Below, piece after piece: positions 25,354 to 33,480 of a DNA stretch of 43,586 bases. This DNA comes from an uncultured Muribaculaceae bacterium (GTDB lineage: Bacteria; Bacteroidota; Bacteroidia; Bacteroidales; Muribaculaceae): assembly GCA_910584055.1 (NCBI GenBank), contig CAJTZS010000035.1, positions 1 through 43,586 of the forward strand, given 5' to 3'. The notes beneath the pieces are model-generated. The model saw only the letters and a program-made list of their open reading frames with translations, was not told the origin of the DNA and searched no databases. Each line of letters starts with the position of its first letter. Position 1 is the stretch's first letter. Made by a program: the position numbers and the translations under genes.

Positions 25354-27027
25354 ATGGTTGAACGTTTTTTGAAGAAATGTGACTTTGATTCGCTTGAGGA
25401 TTTCAGGGCGAACTATTGTGTCAATGTGCCCGAGAATTTTAATTTTGCGTATGATGTGGTTGACAAGTGGGCTGAGGAAGCACCTGATAAACCCGCACTG
25501 CTTTGGACTAATGAGAGGGGAGAGGAACGTCAGTTCTCTTTCGCCGATATGAAAGATGAGTCCGACAAGACTGCTTCTTTTTTCCAAAGTCTCGGAATCG
25601 GGAAGGGCGACAAGGTGATGCTTATCCTTAAACGCCGTTACCAATTCTGGTTCTCTATACTCGCGTTACATAAATTGGGAGCCATCTGCATACCCGCCAC
25701 TCACCTACTTACTGAGAAGGATATAATATACCGCTGCAATGCCGCCAAAATAAAGGCGATAGTGGCGGTGGGCGATGATATTGTTACAGGGCATATTCAG
25801 AGGGCATTGCCTCAATGTCCTACCGTTGAAAGCTGCATATCCACCGGTCCCATTGTTCCGGAGGGATGGTATGATTTCAATTCCGGTATGGAAAACGCCG
25901 CTCCTTTCCATCGCCCATTGCTTCCTAACCATAACGAAGACCTTTCGTTGCTTTATTTCACGTCTGGCACCACCGGCGAACCGAAGATGGTGGCCCATGA
26001 TTTCCTTTATCCTCTCGGGCACATCGTCACCGGTAAATATTGGCATAATCTTGATGAGTCATCGCTTCACCTTACTCTTGCCGACACCGGATGGGGAAAG
26101 GCTGTGTGGGGAAAACTTTATGGACAATGGTTTGCGGGGGCGAACGTATTTGTATATGATTTCGAAAAGTTCCACCCCTCGGATCTCCTCGGCATATTCG
26201 AGAAATACAGTATAACATCCTTCTGTGCGCCTCCGACAGTATACCGCTTCCTGATTCTTGAGGATGTCGCAAAATATGATCTCTCATCATTGTGTTATTG
26301 CACCACTGCCGGAGAAGCCATGAATCCGAGTGTGTTCGAGAAATGGAAGGAATTAACCGGCCTGGACATAAAGGAGGCATTCGGTCAGACCGAGACGACG
26401 CTTACTATCGGAACATTCCCCTGGATGGAGGCTAAACCCGGTTCGATGGGCGTGCCCAATCCTGAATATGACATAGACCTTATTAATGCCAACGGGGAGA
26501 GCTGCAAACCCGGAGAGCAGGGAGAGATTGTGATCTATACGGATCGCCGCAGACCTCTTGGGTTGTTCCGGGAGTATCTTTATGATCCGGAGCTTACGGG
26601 TCAGGCTCACTCTGACGGTGTTTATCACACAGGAGATGTCGCTACCCGCGATGAGGATGGATATTTCTGGTTTGTCGGAAGGGCGGACGACGTGATAAAA
26701 TCCTCCGGCTACCGTATCGGTCCGTTTGAGGTCGAGAGTTCGTTGATGACCCATCCTGCAGTTGTTGAATGCGCTATTACAGGTGTCCCGGATCCTATCC
26801 GTGGCCAGATTGTGAAAGCTACCATCGTAGTTGCCGATGAATGGAAAAACAAGATAGGGGAGGATCTTGTGAAAGAGCTTCAGGATCATGTGAAACACAC
26901 CACAGCACCCTACAAATATCCGCGCCAGATAGAATTTGTGGATGAATTGCCCAAAACCATAAGCGGCAAGATCCGCCGGGTCGAGATCCGTTCAAACCAC
27001 GCGAATCCCCGCGCTCATGCAAGTTGA
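25354..27027 (+). CDS. AMP-forming acyl-CoA synthetase
   Basis: A 557-residue cytoplasmic ligase that activates a carboxylic acid to an acyl-AMP and then to acyl-CoA. The ATP-binding signature LYFTSGTTGEPKMVAH is at 200-215. CTTAGEAMNP, the FGQTETT block and YHTGDVATRDEDGYFWFVGR follow, with the hinge in RADDVIKSSGYRIGPFEVES. The adenylation lysine is Lys539 in TISGKIRR. The overall type is the acetyl-CoA synthetase/medium-chain acyl-CoA ligase group. Chain length preference is not readable, and a role with acetate, propionate or aromatic acids is possible. It has a terminator before it and element C only 20 bp upstream, so its promoter may come from that element. Confidence 0.92.
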   Translation: MVERFLKKCDFDSLEDFRANYCVNVPENFNFAYDVVDKWAEEAPDKPALLWTNERGEERQFSFADMKDESDKTASFFQSLGIGKGDKVMLILKRRYQFWFSILALHKLGAICIPATHLLTEKDIIYRCNAAKIKAIVAVGDDIVTGHIQRALPQCPTVESCISTGPIVPEGWYDFNSGMENAAPFHRPLLPNHNEDLSLLYFTSGTTGEPKMVAHDFLYPLGHIVTGKYWHNLDESSLHLTLADTGWGKAVWGKLYGQWFAGANVFVYDFEKFHPSDLLGIFEKYSITSFCAPPTVYRFLILEDVAKYDLSSLCYCTTAGEAMNPSVFEKWKELTGLDIKEAFGQTETTLTIGTFPWMEAKPGSMGVPNPEYDIDLINANGESCKPGEQGEIVIYTDRRRPLGLFREYLYDPELTGQAHSDGVYHTGDVATRDEDGYFWFVGRADDVIKSSGYRIGPFEVESSLMTHPAVVECAITGVPDPIRGQIVKATIVVADEWKNKIGEDLVKELQDHVKHTTAPYKYPRQIEFVDELPKTISGKIRRVEIRSNHANPRAHAS

Positions 27028-27075
27028 TATGAAGACAGTTTTTGTCTCTTGAGTGAGCAATATAGGACAAAGTTT

Positions 27076-27128
27076 GTTATCAATATAAAAGACAAAGAAA
27101 GTACTCTTTTATATTGATAACATTTTTT
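27076..27128 (+). terminator. Terminator-like hairpin directly before a small gene
   Basis: GTTATCAATATAAAAG at 27076-27091 pairs exactly with CTTTTATATTGATAAC at 27106-27121 and is followed by ATTTTTT to 27128. It has the form of an intrinsic terminator for the upstream synthetase gene. The T tract touches the ATG at 27129, so a role in controlling the small gene is also possible. Confidence 0.7.
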
Positions 27129-27338
27129 ATGACTATATTGAAGATTATATTGGTGGTGATGCTCATGCTTGCGATGGTGGTGATCCTTCTTGGAATCGGC
27201 CAGCTTTCGAGCGGACGGTTTGACACAGACACCTCAGATATCGACAAGTTGAGAGATGAGGTTGACAATCGCGAAGAAGTGATTTCGCGGCGCAGCATAT
27301 TCCACGAATTCCTTGCCGGAACAAGAAAGCATAACTAA
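27129..27338 (+). CDS. Small single-span membrane protein
   Basis: A 69-residue protein with one strong N-terminal membrane helix (ILKIILVVMLMLAMVVILLG) and a charged, probably cytoplasmic, tail containing IDKLRDEVDNREEVISRR. No family was recognised. It is followed by the UPF0104-type gene after 25 bp, so the two may be expressed together. The start is uncertain. The ATG at 27129 abuts a terminator-like hairpin, and later Met codons inside the helix are possible but would cut it. The hydrophobic and charged layout makes a real small protein likely. Confidence 0.6.
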   Translation: MTILKIILVVMLMLAMVVILLGIGQLSSGRFDTDTSDIDKLRDEVDNREEVISRRSIFHEFLAGTRKHN

Positions 27339-27363
27339 GGTGCTAACATGAGTAAGGTACTAA

Positions 27364-28371
27364 ATGGAGAGGGTAAAGAAAATATTGAAATTCTTGATTC
27401 CACTGTTTTTTTCGGTGCTTCTTGTATGGTGGCTTTTCAGAAAAGTCAATTTTCAGCAAGTGATGACAATTATCAGGGGGAATGTGGATTACCGCTGGCT
27501 CTTTGTGGTGATGGCTATAGTCGTACTGTCTCATTGTATCCGAGGAATTCGCTGGGGATACCAACTGCGTGCCGCAGGAATCGGCAATGTGCCCGCGATG
27601 TCGCTCTGCTGCTCCATTTTCGGGGCATATGCGCTAAACCTCCTTGTCCCGTATATGGGTGAGGCCTGGAGGATAATATATATTGCAAAGCGTCAGAACA
27701 AACCGGTTTCGACGGTGCTTGGCACGGACATAGGCGACCGTATTTCGGATGCAGTGGTAGTGGTGTTGCTTCTGATACTTGCCCTTGTTGTGGGACATTC
27801 CTATATTGTAGCGTTTCTTGACCATTATTCTGTAGGGAAAAAAGTGATACATACGCTCCATGACCCTTATTTCTGGATAAGCATACTCGCAATTCTGGCT
27901 TCTGCGGCAGGATTGGTTTACATATTCAGGAAAACAGAATGGGAACAGAAACTTGTTGTCTCCCTCAAGAGGGTGTGGCTTGGTTTCAAAGTTCTTTTCA
28001 CCATGAAAGGGCGGTGGGCGTATCTATGGCTCACACTTGGAATCTGGATATGTTATTTCCTTGAGACATATATCGGATTCCTTGCATTTCCGTTTACGCG
28101 CCATCTCATGGAAGAATCCGGAATGGCATGGGGACTGTTGCCGGGATTGATAGCTTTTGTATTCGGCTCGATGAGTATCGCGATCCCAAGCAATGGCGGT
28201 CTCGGCCCGTGGAATCTTGCGGTGATGTTCGCATTGTCATTGTTCGGTATAGCAGATGCGGATGGAGCGGCATATTCGCTTGTAATCTGGAGCACAGTCT
28301 CTCTAACTCTTGTATTGCTCGGACTGTATACTTTGTGCTATGTGGCGTTTTCACGCAATCATAAATTATAG
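27364..28371 (+). CDS. Lysylphosphatidylglycerol synthase TM-region / UPF0104 family membrane protein
   Basis: A 335-residue polytopic inner-membrane protein with about seven to eight helices. It matches the LPG_synthase_TM (UPF0104, YbhN-like) family: N-terminal FLIPLFFSVLLVWWLFRKVN, RGIRWGYQLRAAG, the block AYALNLLVPYMGEAWRIIYI near 85-105, and SIAIPSNGGLGPWNLAVMFA near 275-294. It lacks the C-terminal aminoacyl-transfer domain of MprF, so it would not by itself modify lipids. Related stand-alone proteins are proposed lipid flippases. The function is inference. Confidence 0.88.
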   Translation: MERVKKILKFLIPLFFSVLLVWWLFRKVNFQQVMTIIRGNVDYRWLFVVMAIVVLSHCIRGIRWGYQLRAAGIGNVPAMSLCCSIFGAYALNLLVPYMGEAWRIIYIAKRQNKPVSTVLGTDIGDRISDAVVVVLLLILALVVGHSYIVAFLDHYSVGKKVIHTLHDPYFWISILAILASAAGLVYIFRKTEWEQKLVVSLKRVWLGFKVLFTMKGRWAYLWLTLGIWICYFLETYIGFLAFPFTRHLMEESGMAWGLLPGLIAFVFGSMSIAIPSNGGLGPWNLAVMFALSLFGIADADGAAYSLVIWSTVSLTLVLLGLYTLCYVAFSRNHKL

Positions 28372-28572
28372 TCTTAGAGGGTGTCTAAAATTTGTCTTGG
28401 CCATCTAATTTGGAAATATTATAAATAGAATGTCATGCGTGGATCCAGATAAACTTTCACGCGCTAAAAATTGTTTCTTAATAAAAGTTAATGACAACAA
28501 TCCGGAGAATATGTTTATGGCTGTCCCGGTTGTTGGACGAATAGATTGAACCTTATCAAAATTTAGATTATT

Positions 28573-28875
28573 ATGCATTTCACACCCAAAGAGCAAGACA
28601 AACTTACCCTTCTGATGGTTGGCATGATCGCAGAGCGACGTTTACAGAAGGGACTAAAGTTGAATTATCCCGAGGCTGTAGCCTATATCACAAGCACGGC
28701 ACTTGAAGGGGCCAGGGAAGGGAAAACGGTTGAGGAGGTAATGACTGATGCAGCACAGGCCTTGACTAAGGATCAGGTTATGCCGGGGGTGGCCGACATG
28801 ATTACACTGCTGCAGGTAGAGGCCGTCTTCACAGACGGTTCACGTCTGGTCTCAATCCATCACCCTATCAAATAA
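28573..28875 (+). CDS. ureA: Urease gamma subunit
   Basis: A 100-residue structural subunit of urease, the nickel enzyme that hydrolyses urea to ammonia and carbamate. It matches the family along its full length: HFTPKEQDKLTLLMVGMIAE, RLQKGLKLNYPEAVAYI, GKTVEEVM and MPGVADMITLLQVEAVFTDG. It is first in the ureABC operon, with 24 bp to ureB. The 200 bases upstream (28372-28572) contain no clear promoter that I could accept, only weak TTTG-like matches. Confidence 0.97.
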   Translation: MHFTPKEQDKLTLLMVGMIAERRLQKGLKLNYPEAVAYITSTALEGAREGKTVEEVMTDAAQALTKDQVMPGVADMITLLQVEAVFTDGSRLVSIHHPIK

Positions 28876-28899
28876 GCCCTATCATTAAATTAAAATACT

Positions 28900-29448
28900 A
28901 TGGAGCAGAATAAGAACACACCGCAGGAGATTTATTCTCAGCCTGACGGAATATTCCCGGGCAAGCCGGACATTGCATATCCCAACACACCAGGGTATAC
29001 GCCAAAGTCCTATATTCCGGTTGGGGGAGTTGAACTTGCCGACACACCGATTGAATATAATGCATACAGACGCACGGTAAAGGTCGTGGTCAGGAATACT
29101 GGAGACCGTCCAATTCAGGTAGGGTCACATTATCATTTCTTTGAGGCCAACCGTTATCTTGAATTTGACCGCCCTGCGACATTGGGCTATCATTTGAATA
29201 TTCCGGCAACAACGGCAGTCCGTTTCGAGCCAGGGGAGGAACGTGAAGTTGAACTTGTGGCCTTCTCCGGCAAGCGAAGGATAATAGGCTTCGATGACCT
29301 TGTGAACGGTTATGCCGGTCTGGAGGATGCACCTACGTTCTATCCCAAGACCACGGAAGCAATACGCCGTATGAAAGAATATGGTTACAGGTCTGTATCG
29401 CCGGATGAGGCTGCTGCAGAATATACCCAAAGTGAAACATCCAAATAA
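28900..29448 (+). CDS. ureB: Urease beta subunit with N- and C-terminal extensions
   Basis: A 182-residue subunit, far longer than the usual 100-130. The conserved core runs from about residue 38 to 142 (YIPVGGVELADTPIEYN..., GDRPIQVGSHYHFFEANRYL, GYHLNIPATTAVRFEPGEER, EVELVAFSGKRRIIGF). About 37 Pro-rich residues precede it and about 40 residues follow, ending DEAAAEYTQSETSK. The extensions show no known motif and may contact other subunits or alter assembly. It lies between ureA and ureC in one operon, with 8 bp before ureC. Confidence 0.95.
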   Translation: MEQNKNTPQEIYSQPDGIFPGKPDIAYPNTPGYTPKSYIPVGGVELADTPIEYNAYRRTVKVVVRNTGDRPIQVGSHYHFFEANRYLEFDRPATLGYHLNIPATTAVRFEPGEEREVELVAFSGKRRIIGFDDLVNGYAGLEDAPTFYPKTTEAIRRMKEYGYRSVSPDEAAAEYTQSETSK

Positions 29449-29456
29449 ATAATAAG

Positions 29457-31175
29457 ATGGCAACAATATCTCGACAGCAAAACAATATGCTCTTCGGCCC
29501 GACCGTAGGAGACAAGATAAGACTTGCAAACACAGATTTGTACGTCGAAATTGAAAAAGATTTACGCGTATACGGAGACGAGGCTGTTTATGGAGGTGGC
29601 AAAACACTTCGTGATGGAATGGGTCTCGCAAACGAATGCACTTCAGATGCCGGAAGCCTTGACCTTGTAATCACCAATGTCACTATTCTTGACCCTGTCT
29701 TAGGGGTTGTGAAAGCTGATGTAGGTGTGAAGGATGGGAAAATAGCCGGTATCGGTAAGGCTGGAAACCCGAACGTGATGAAAGGGGTGTCACCGGATCT
29801 TGTGACCGGCCCTTCAACGGATGCCATTTCCGGAGAGCACATGATACTTACGGCTGCCGGTATTGACGGACATGTGCATATGGTTGCTCCGCAACAGGCA
29901 TACAATTGCCTTTCAAACGGAATCACGACCTTGATCGGCGGCGGTATCGGTCCTACAGATGGATCAAACGGGACAACAATTACAGCCGGTCCATGGAATC
30001 TTAAGAGGATGCTTCAGGCAATTGACGGTCTTCCGATAAATATCGGTTTACTCGGTAAAGGAAACTGTTCATGTCGTGGAAATCTTGAAGATCAGATAAT
30101 GGCAGGAGCATGTGGTTTTAAACTTCATGAGGACTGGGGCACTACTCCGGCTGCGATACGCACATGTATGTCGGAGGCCGACCGTTTCGATGTTCAGGTG
30201 GCTCTGCATGCCGACACATTGAACGAGTCCGGGTATGTTGAGGATACTATAGCTGCTATAGACGGCCGTACAATCCATACATACCATACGGAAGGAGCCG
30301 GTGGAGGTCATGCCCCCGACCTGTTGAAAGTCGCTTCACTTGAGAATGTGCTTCCTTCTTCTACCAATCCTACACTTCCTTTTGGAATTAATTCCCAGGC
30401 AGAGCTGTTCGATATGATTATGGTTTGCCATAACCTGAACCCGAACATACCGTCGGACGTTGCATTTGCGGAGAGCCGTGTCCGTCCCGAGACTCAGGCT
30501 GCCGAGAATGTTTTCCATGACCTTGGTATAATATCCATGGTTTCCTCCGACTCTCAGGCTATGGGACGTGTCGGGGAATCTTTCATGAGAACATTCCAGA
30601 TGGCTTCTTATATGAAGCAGGTAAGAGGTAAGCTGCCGGAGGATTCTGACTCCAACGATAATTTCAGGGTGCTTCGTTATCTGGCGCAGATAACCATAAA
30701 TCCTGCAATATGTTATGGAATCTCCGATGTGCTCGGTTCTATAGAAAAGGGCAAGATGGCCGATTTGGTGCTTTGGGAGCCGGCATTCTTCGGAACCAAG
30801 CCTCAGCTTGTAATCAAGGGTGGTCTTATAAATTGGGCGAACATGGGAGACCCCAATGCTTCCCTTACAACACCGCAGCCTAAGATTATGCGTCCGATGT
30901 ATGGATGTTTCGGAGAAGCTATGTGCAACTCAAGATTCTCATTCGTGAGCCGCGCTGCATTTGATGCCGGCATTAAGGAGAAGTATGGATTGACGAGCAT
31001 CGTGCATCCCGTTCATGGCACAAGACAGCTTACAAAGAAGGATATGCTGCGTAATACAGCCACACCTTTCATTGAGGTCAATCCCGAAACGTTCGAGGTT
31101 ACGGTGGATGGATATCCTGCCACTGTGCCCCCCGCCAAGGAGCTGGCGCTCGCTCAATTGTATTGGTTCAGTTAA
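29457..31175 (+). CDS. ureC: Urease alpha subunit (catalytic)
   Basis: A 572-residue catalytic subunit. By alignment with Klebsiella UreC (constant offset of five) the nickel ligands and active-site residues are His139 and His141 (DGHVHMV), carbamylated Lys222 and His224 (GFKLHEDWG), His251 (ALHADTLNE), His277 (TYHTEGAGGGH), flap Cys324 and His325 (MVCHN), Arg341 and Asp365 (SSDSQAMGRVGE). All are present, so the enzyme should be active with two nickel ions. The residue after the flap histidine is Asn rather than His. Cysteines occur in unusual places (GNCSCRG at 202-208, AGACG). It is the last gene before a terminator. Confidence 0.97.
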   Translation: MATISRQQNNMLFGPTVGDKIRLANTDLYVEIEKDLRVYGDEAVYGGGKTLRDGMGLANECTSDAGSLDLVITNVTILDPVLGVVKADVGVKDGKIAGIGKAGNPNVMKGVSPDLVTGPSTDAISGEHMILTAAGIDGHVHMVAPQQAYNCLSNGITTLIGGGIGPTDGSNGTTITAGPWNLKRMLQAIDGLPINIGLLGKGNCSCRGNLEDQIMAGACGFKLHEDWGTTPAAIRTCMSEADRFDVQVALHADTLNESGYVEDTIAAIDGRTIHTYHTEGAGGGHAPDLLKVASLENVLPSSTNPTLPFGINSQAELFDMIMVCHNLNPNIPSDVAFAESRVRPETQAAENVFHDLGIISMVSSDSQAMGRVGESFMRTFQMASYMKQVRGKLPEDSDSNDNFRVLRYLAQITINPAICYGISDVLGSIEKGKMADLVLWEPAFFGTKPQLVIKGGLINWANMGDPNASLTTPQPKIMRPMYGCFGEAMCNSRFSFVSRAAFDAGIKEKYGLTSIVHPVHGTRQLTKKDMLRNTATPFIEVNPETFEVTVDGYPATVPPAKELALAQLYWFS

Positions 31176-31194
31176 GGTCAATAATATATACTGC

Positions 31195-31227
31195 AAAGCC
31201 GGAGCGATGTTACGCTCCGGCTTTTTT
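31195..31227 (+). terminator. Terminator after ureC
   Basis: GCCGGAGC and GCTCCGGC form a perfect stem, preceded by AA and followed by TTTTTT at 31222-31227. It lies 20 bp after ureC and separates the structural genes from the accessory genes. Confidence 0.9.
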
Positions 31228-31287
31228 ATAACTTCTCAACGTTTCAATAAGCAAAACAGGTAGTTGATTGTTATAAATATAAAGATA

Positions 31288-31469
31288 AGTAGGTAACAAA
31301 AATTAATGCACAAATAAAACGCGGTTATTTTTGAGATGTTTTTGCTGCGTAATGAAGGAGTATATAGGCATATGCGACTGAATTACAAGGTGAAAATAGC
31401 CAAAAAGAACAAGTTTTATTGGGCAAGATTTCATTACTTGCTTATATCGTTTAATTTTTGTTACCTACT
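31288..31469 (+). mobile_element. TIR element B2 (182 bp) between ureC and ureE
   Basis: The termini are AGTAGGTAACAAAAATTAA and its exact inverted copy at 31451-31469, flanked by TA at 31286-31287 and 31470-31471. It is nearly identical to B1 at 14942-15313. Its open frame (MFLLRNEGVYRHMRLNYKVK...) happens to run in phase into ureE. This is why the ureE frame appears to start at 31336. The ureE ATG lies 31 bp after the element. It fills over half of the 325-base gap after ureC. Confidence 0.88.
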
Positions 31470-31500
31470 TACATTGAAACTATATCTAAGGTTACGAATT

Positions 31501-32121
31501 ATGAAAGTATATACAGAAATTCTCGGGAACATTAATAAGAATCCCGAATGGAAGGAGAAACTGCATGATGCAGAAATTGATTATATATTCCTTGACCAGT
31601 GGACGGCCCAGAAGAGCCGTTTCCTTGGTAAAGGGGTAAGTGGAGAGGAGTATCCTATTGCCTTGAAGCGTCACACTCAGGTTGTGGATGGTGATGTCAT
31701 TGATTATAATCCGGAGACCGGAAAAGCAGCGGTATTGAAGATAGAACTAAGTCCGGTTCTCGTAATCGATATGGGCGCGCTGGCTGATAAAGACCATGGC
31801 ACTATCCGTCGTGCTGTGGAGTTGGGGCACGCGATAGGAAACCAGCATTGGCCGGCCGTGGTGAAAGGAACAAAGGTCTATGTCCCCCTTACCGTAGACA
31901 GGAAGGTTATGCTTAGCGTTATGGAGACGCATAATCTTGAAGGTATCACTTACGAATTCCAGAAAGGTATGGAGATTATCCCATATCTTGCACCTCACGA
32001 GATCCGTAGACTTTTTGGCGGTGCCGGTCATGACAGCCATGGTTTGGGAGAACATCACCATCATCCCATAACGCATATTCATTTTGATGAAAACGGAATA
32101 GCGCATGAACACACACACTGA
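31501..32121 (+). CDS. ureE: Urease accessory protein, nickel chaperone
   Basis: A 206-residue metallochaperone that carries nickel to the UreDFG complex. The true start is the ATG at 31501 (MKVYTEILGNINKN); the upstream frame belongs to element B2. The N-terminal domain binds partners and the C-terminal domain (LSVMETHNLEGITYEFQKG, ...APHEIRRLFGG) is ferredoxin-like. The tail from residue 172 is His-rich (GHDSHGLGEHHHHPITHIHF, then HEHTH), which is typical of nickel-storing UreE proteins. Its end overlaps ureF by 17 bp, so translation is probably coupled. Confidence 0.95.
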   Translation: MKVYTEILGNINKNPEWKEKLHDAEIDYIFLDQWTAQKSRFLGKGVSGEEYPIALKRHTQVVDGDVIDYNPETGKAAVLKIELSPVLVIDMGALADKDHGTIRRAVELGHAIGNQHWPAVVKGTKVYVPLTVDRKVMLSVMETHNLEGITYEFQKGMEIIPYLAPHEIRRLFGGAGHDSHGLGEHHHHPITHIHFDENGIAHEHTH

Positions 32122-32809
32122 CGCGGATATGCTCGCGGTATCGCGACTGCTGCAATTCACGGATTCAACATTTCCTGTCGGCACGTTTTCTTTTTCCAAT
32201 GGTTTGGAGACTGCCTCCTTTGAACGTCTGGTTCACGATGCACCGACACTTCATGCCTTCACGGCTTCTCAGGCTCTGCAGGCGGCATATAGCGACGGGG
32301 TAGCCGCCCTTCATGCGCACCGCGCTTTCCTTCGTGGGGATTATGATGCCATTGCAGAGGCCGACAGAATGTTGATCCTCTTTAAGATGAACGATGAGGC
32401 TCGTATGATGCTTAAGAGGATGGGAAAGAAATTCGCCGAGTTGATGTCGAAGCTTTTTAGTAACGACATTGTGAATAAATGGCTTCAGGATATCAAGGAT
32501 GAAAAGGTGCCGGGCACATTCCCTGTTGCTCAGGGAATAGCGTATGCGGCTGCGGGCGTTGATGAAAAGGCACTATTCTGCGCTCATCAGTATGGCGTTA
32601 TCAATATGGTGCTGTCGGCGGCTCTACGTTGCGTCAGGGTCTCGCATTATGAGACGCAGAAAATACTTTTTGATCTTTCGGAGAATGTGGAAAAACTCTA
32701 TGAAGAGGCTTCTCAGATGGAGCTGAAGGACATGAACGCATTCTTTCCCGAACTGGACATACTGGCATCTCTCCATGAGAAGGGCAACATGCGTATGTTC
32801 ATGAATTAA
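32105..32809 (+). CDS. ureF: Urease accessory protein UreF
   Basis: A 234-residue, all-helical protein that forms the complex with UreD and gates UreG during nickel insertion. It is recognised from LLQFTDSTFPVGTFSFSNGL near residues 16-35, GLETASFERLVHDAPTL, PGTFPVAQGIAYAAAGVDEK near 140, and the C-terminal MNAFFPELDILASLHEKG. The start overlaps the last 17 bp of ureE. A 38-bp gap with AT-rich repeats precedes ureG. Confidence 0.93.
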   Translation: MNTHTDADMLAVSRLLQFTDSTFPVGTFSFSNGLETASFERLVHDAPTLHAFTASQALQAAYSDGVAALHAHRAFLRGDYDAIAEADRMLILFKMNDEARMMLKRMGKKFAELMSKLFSNDIVNKWLQDIKDEKVPGTFPVAQGIAYAAAGVDEKALFCAHQYGVINMVLSAALRCVRVSHYETQKILFDLSENVEKLYEEASQMELKDMNAFFPELDILASLHEKGNMRMFMN

Positions 32810-32847
32810 TTTCATATTAAACGTTCCACATTAAACATTAAACGAAA

Positions 32848-33471
32848 ATGTCACAGACTTGTAGAATAGGAATAGGGGGACCGGTAGGGTCCGGCAAAAC
32901 CGCTTTGATTGAGGCAATAACACCACGCCTTCTGGAACGTGGAAAGAAAGTATTGATCATCACTAATGATATAGTGACCACGGAAGATGCCAAGCACGTG
33001 CGCAAAACCCTGAAGGGGATTTTGCACGAAGACAAGATTATAGGAGTTGAGACGGGGGCATGTCCCCATACTGCAGTGCGTGAAGACCCGTCGATGAATA
33101 TAGCGGCGGTAGAAGAGATGGAGGAGAAATTCCCCGAAACGGATATCGTGCTCATTGAATCGGGAGGGGATAACCTTACACTTACCTTTAGTCCGGCGTT
33201 GGTGGATTTCTTTATCTATGTGATCGATGTCGCTGCAGGCGACAAGATTCCACGCAAGGATGGCCCGGGCATATCGCAGAGCGATATACTTGTGATCAAT
33301 AAGACAGACCTTGCCCCATACGTGCATGCTTCGCTTGAAGTTATGGATCACGATTCGAAGCTCATGCGTCCCGGCAAGCCCTTTGTGTTTACCAACTGTA
33401 TGACCGGAGAGGGTGTAGATGAGTTGGTTGACCTCATATTCAAGATGGCGCTGTTTGATAGCGATAAATAA
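32848..33471 (+). CDS. ureG: Urease accessory GTPase
   Basis: A 207-residue SIMIBI-class GTPase that supplies energy for nickel delivery. It has the P-loop GGPVGSGKT (10-18), the metal-binding Cys72-Pro73-His74 in GACPHTAVRED, ESGGDNLTLTFSPAL near 105-118 and the guanine-specificity motif NKTD (151-154). The length is normal. A 9-bp gap leads to ureD. Confidence 0.97.
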   Translation: MSQTCRIGIGGPVGSGKTALIEAITPRLLERGKKVLIITNDIVTTEDAKHVRKTLKGILHEDKIIGVETGACPHTAVREDPSMNIAAVEEMEEKFPETDIVLIESGGDNLTLTFSPALVDFFIYVIDVAAGDKIPRKDGPGISQSDILVINKTDLAPYVHASLEVMDHDSKLMRPGKPFVFTNCMTGEGVDELVDLIFKMALFDSDK

Positions 33472-33480
33472 AGATGTCAT

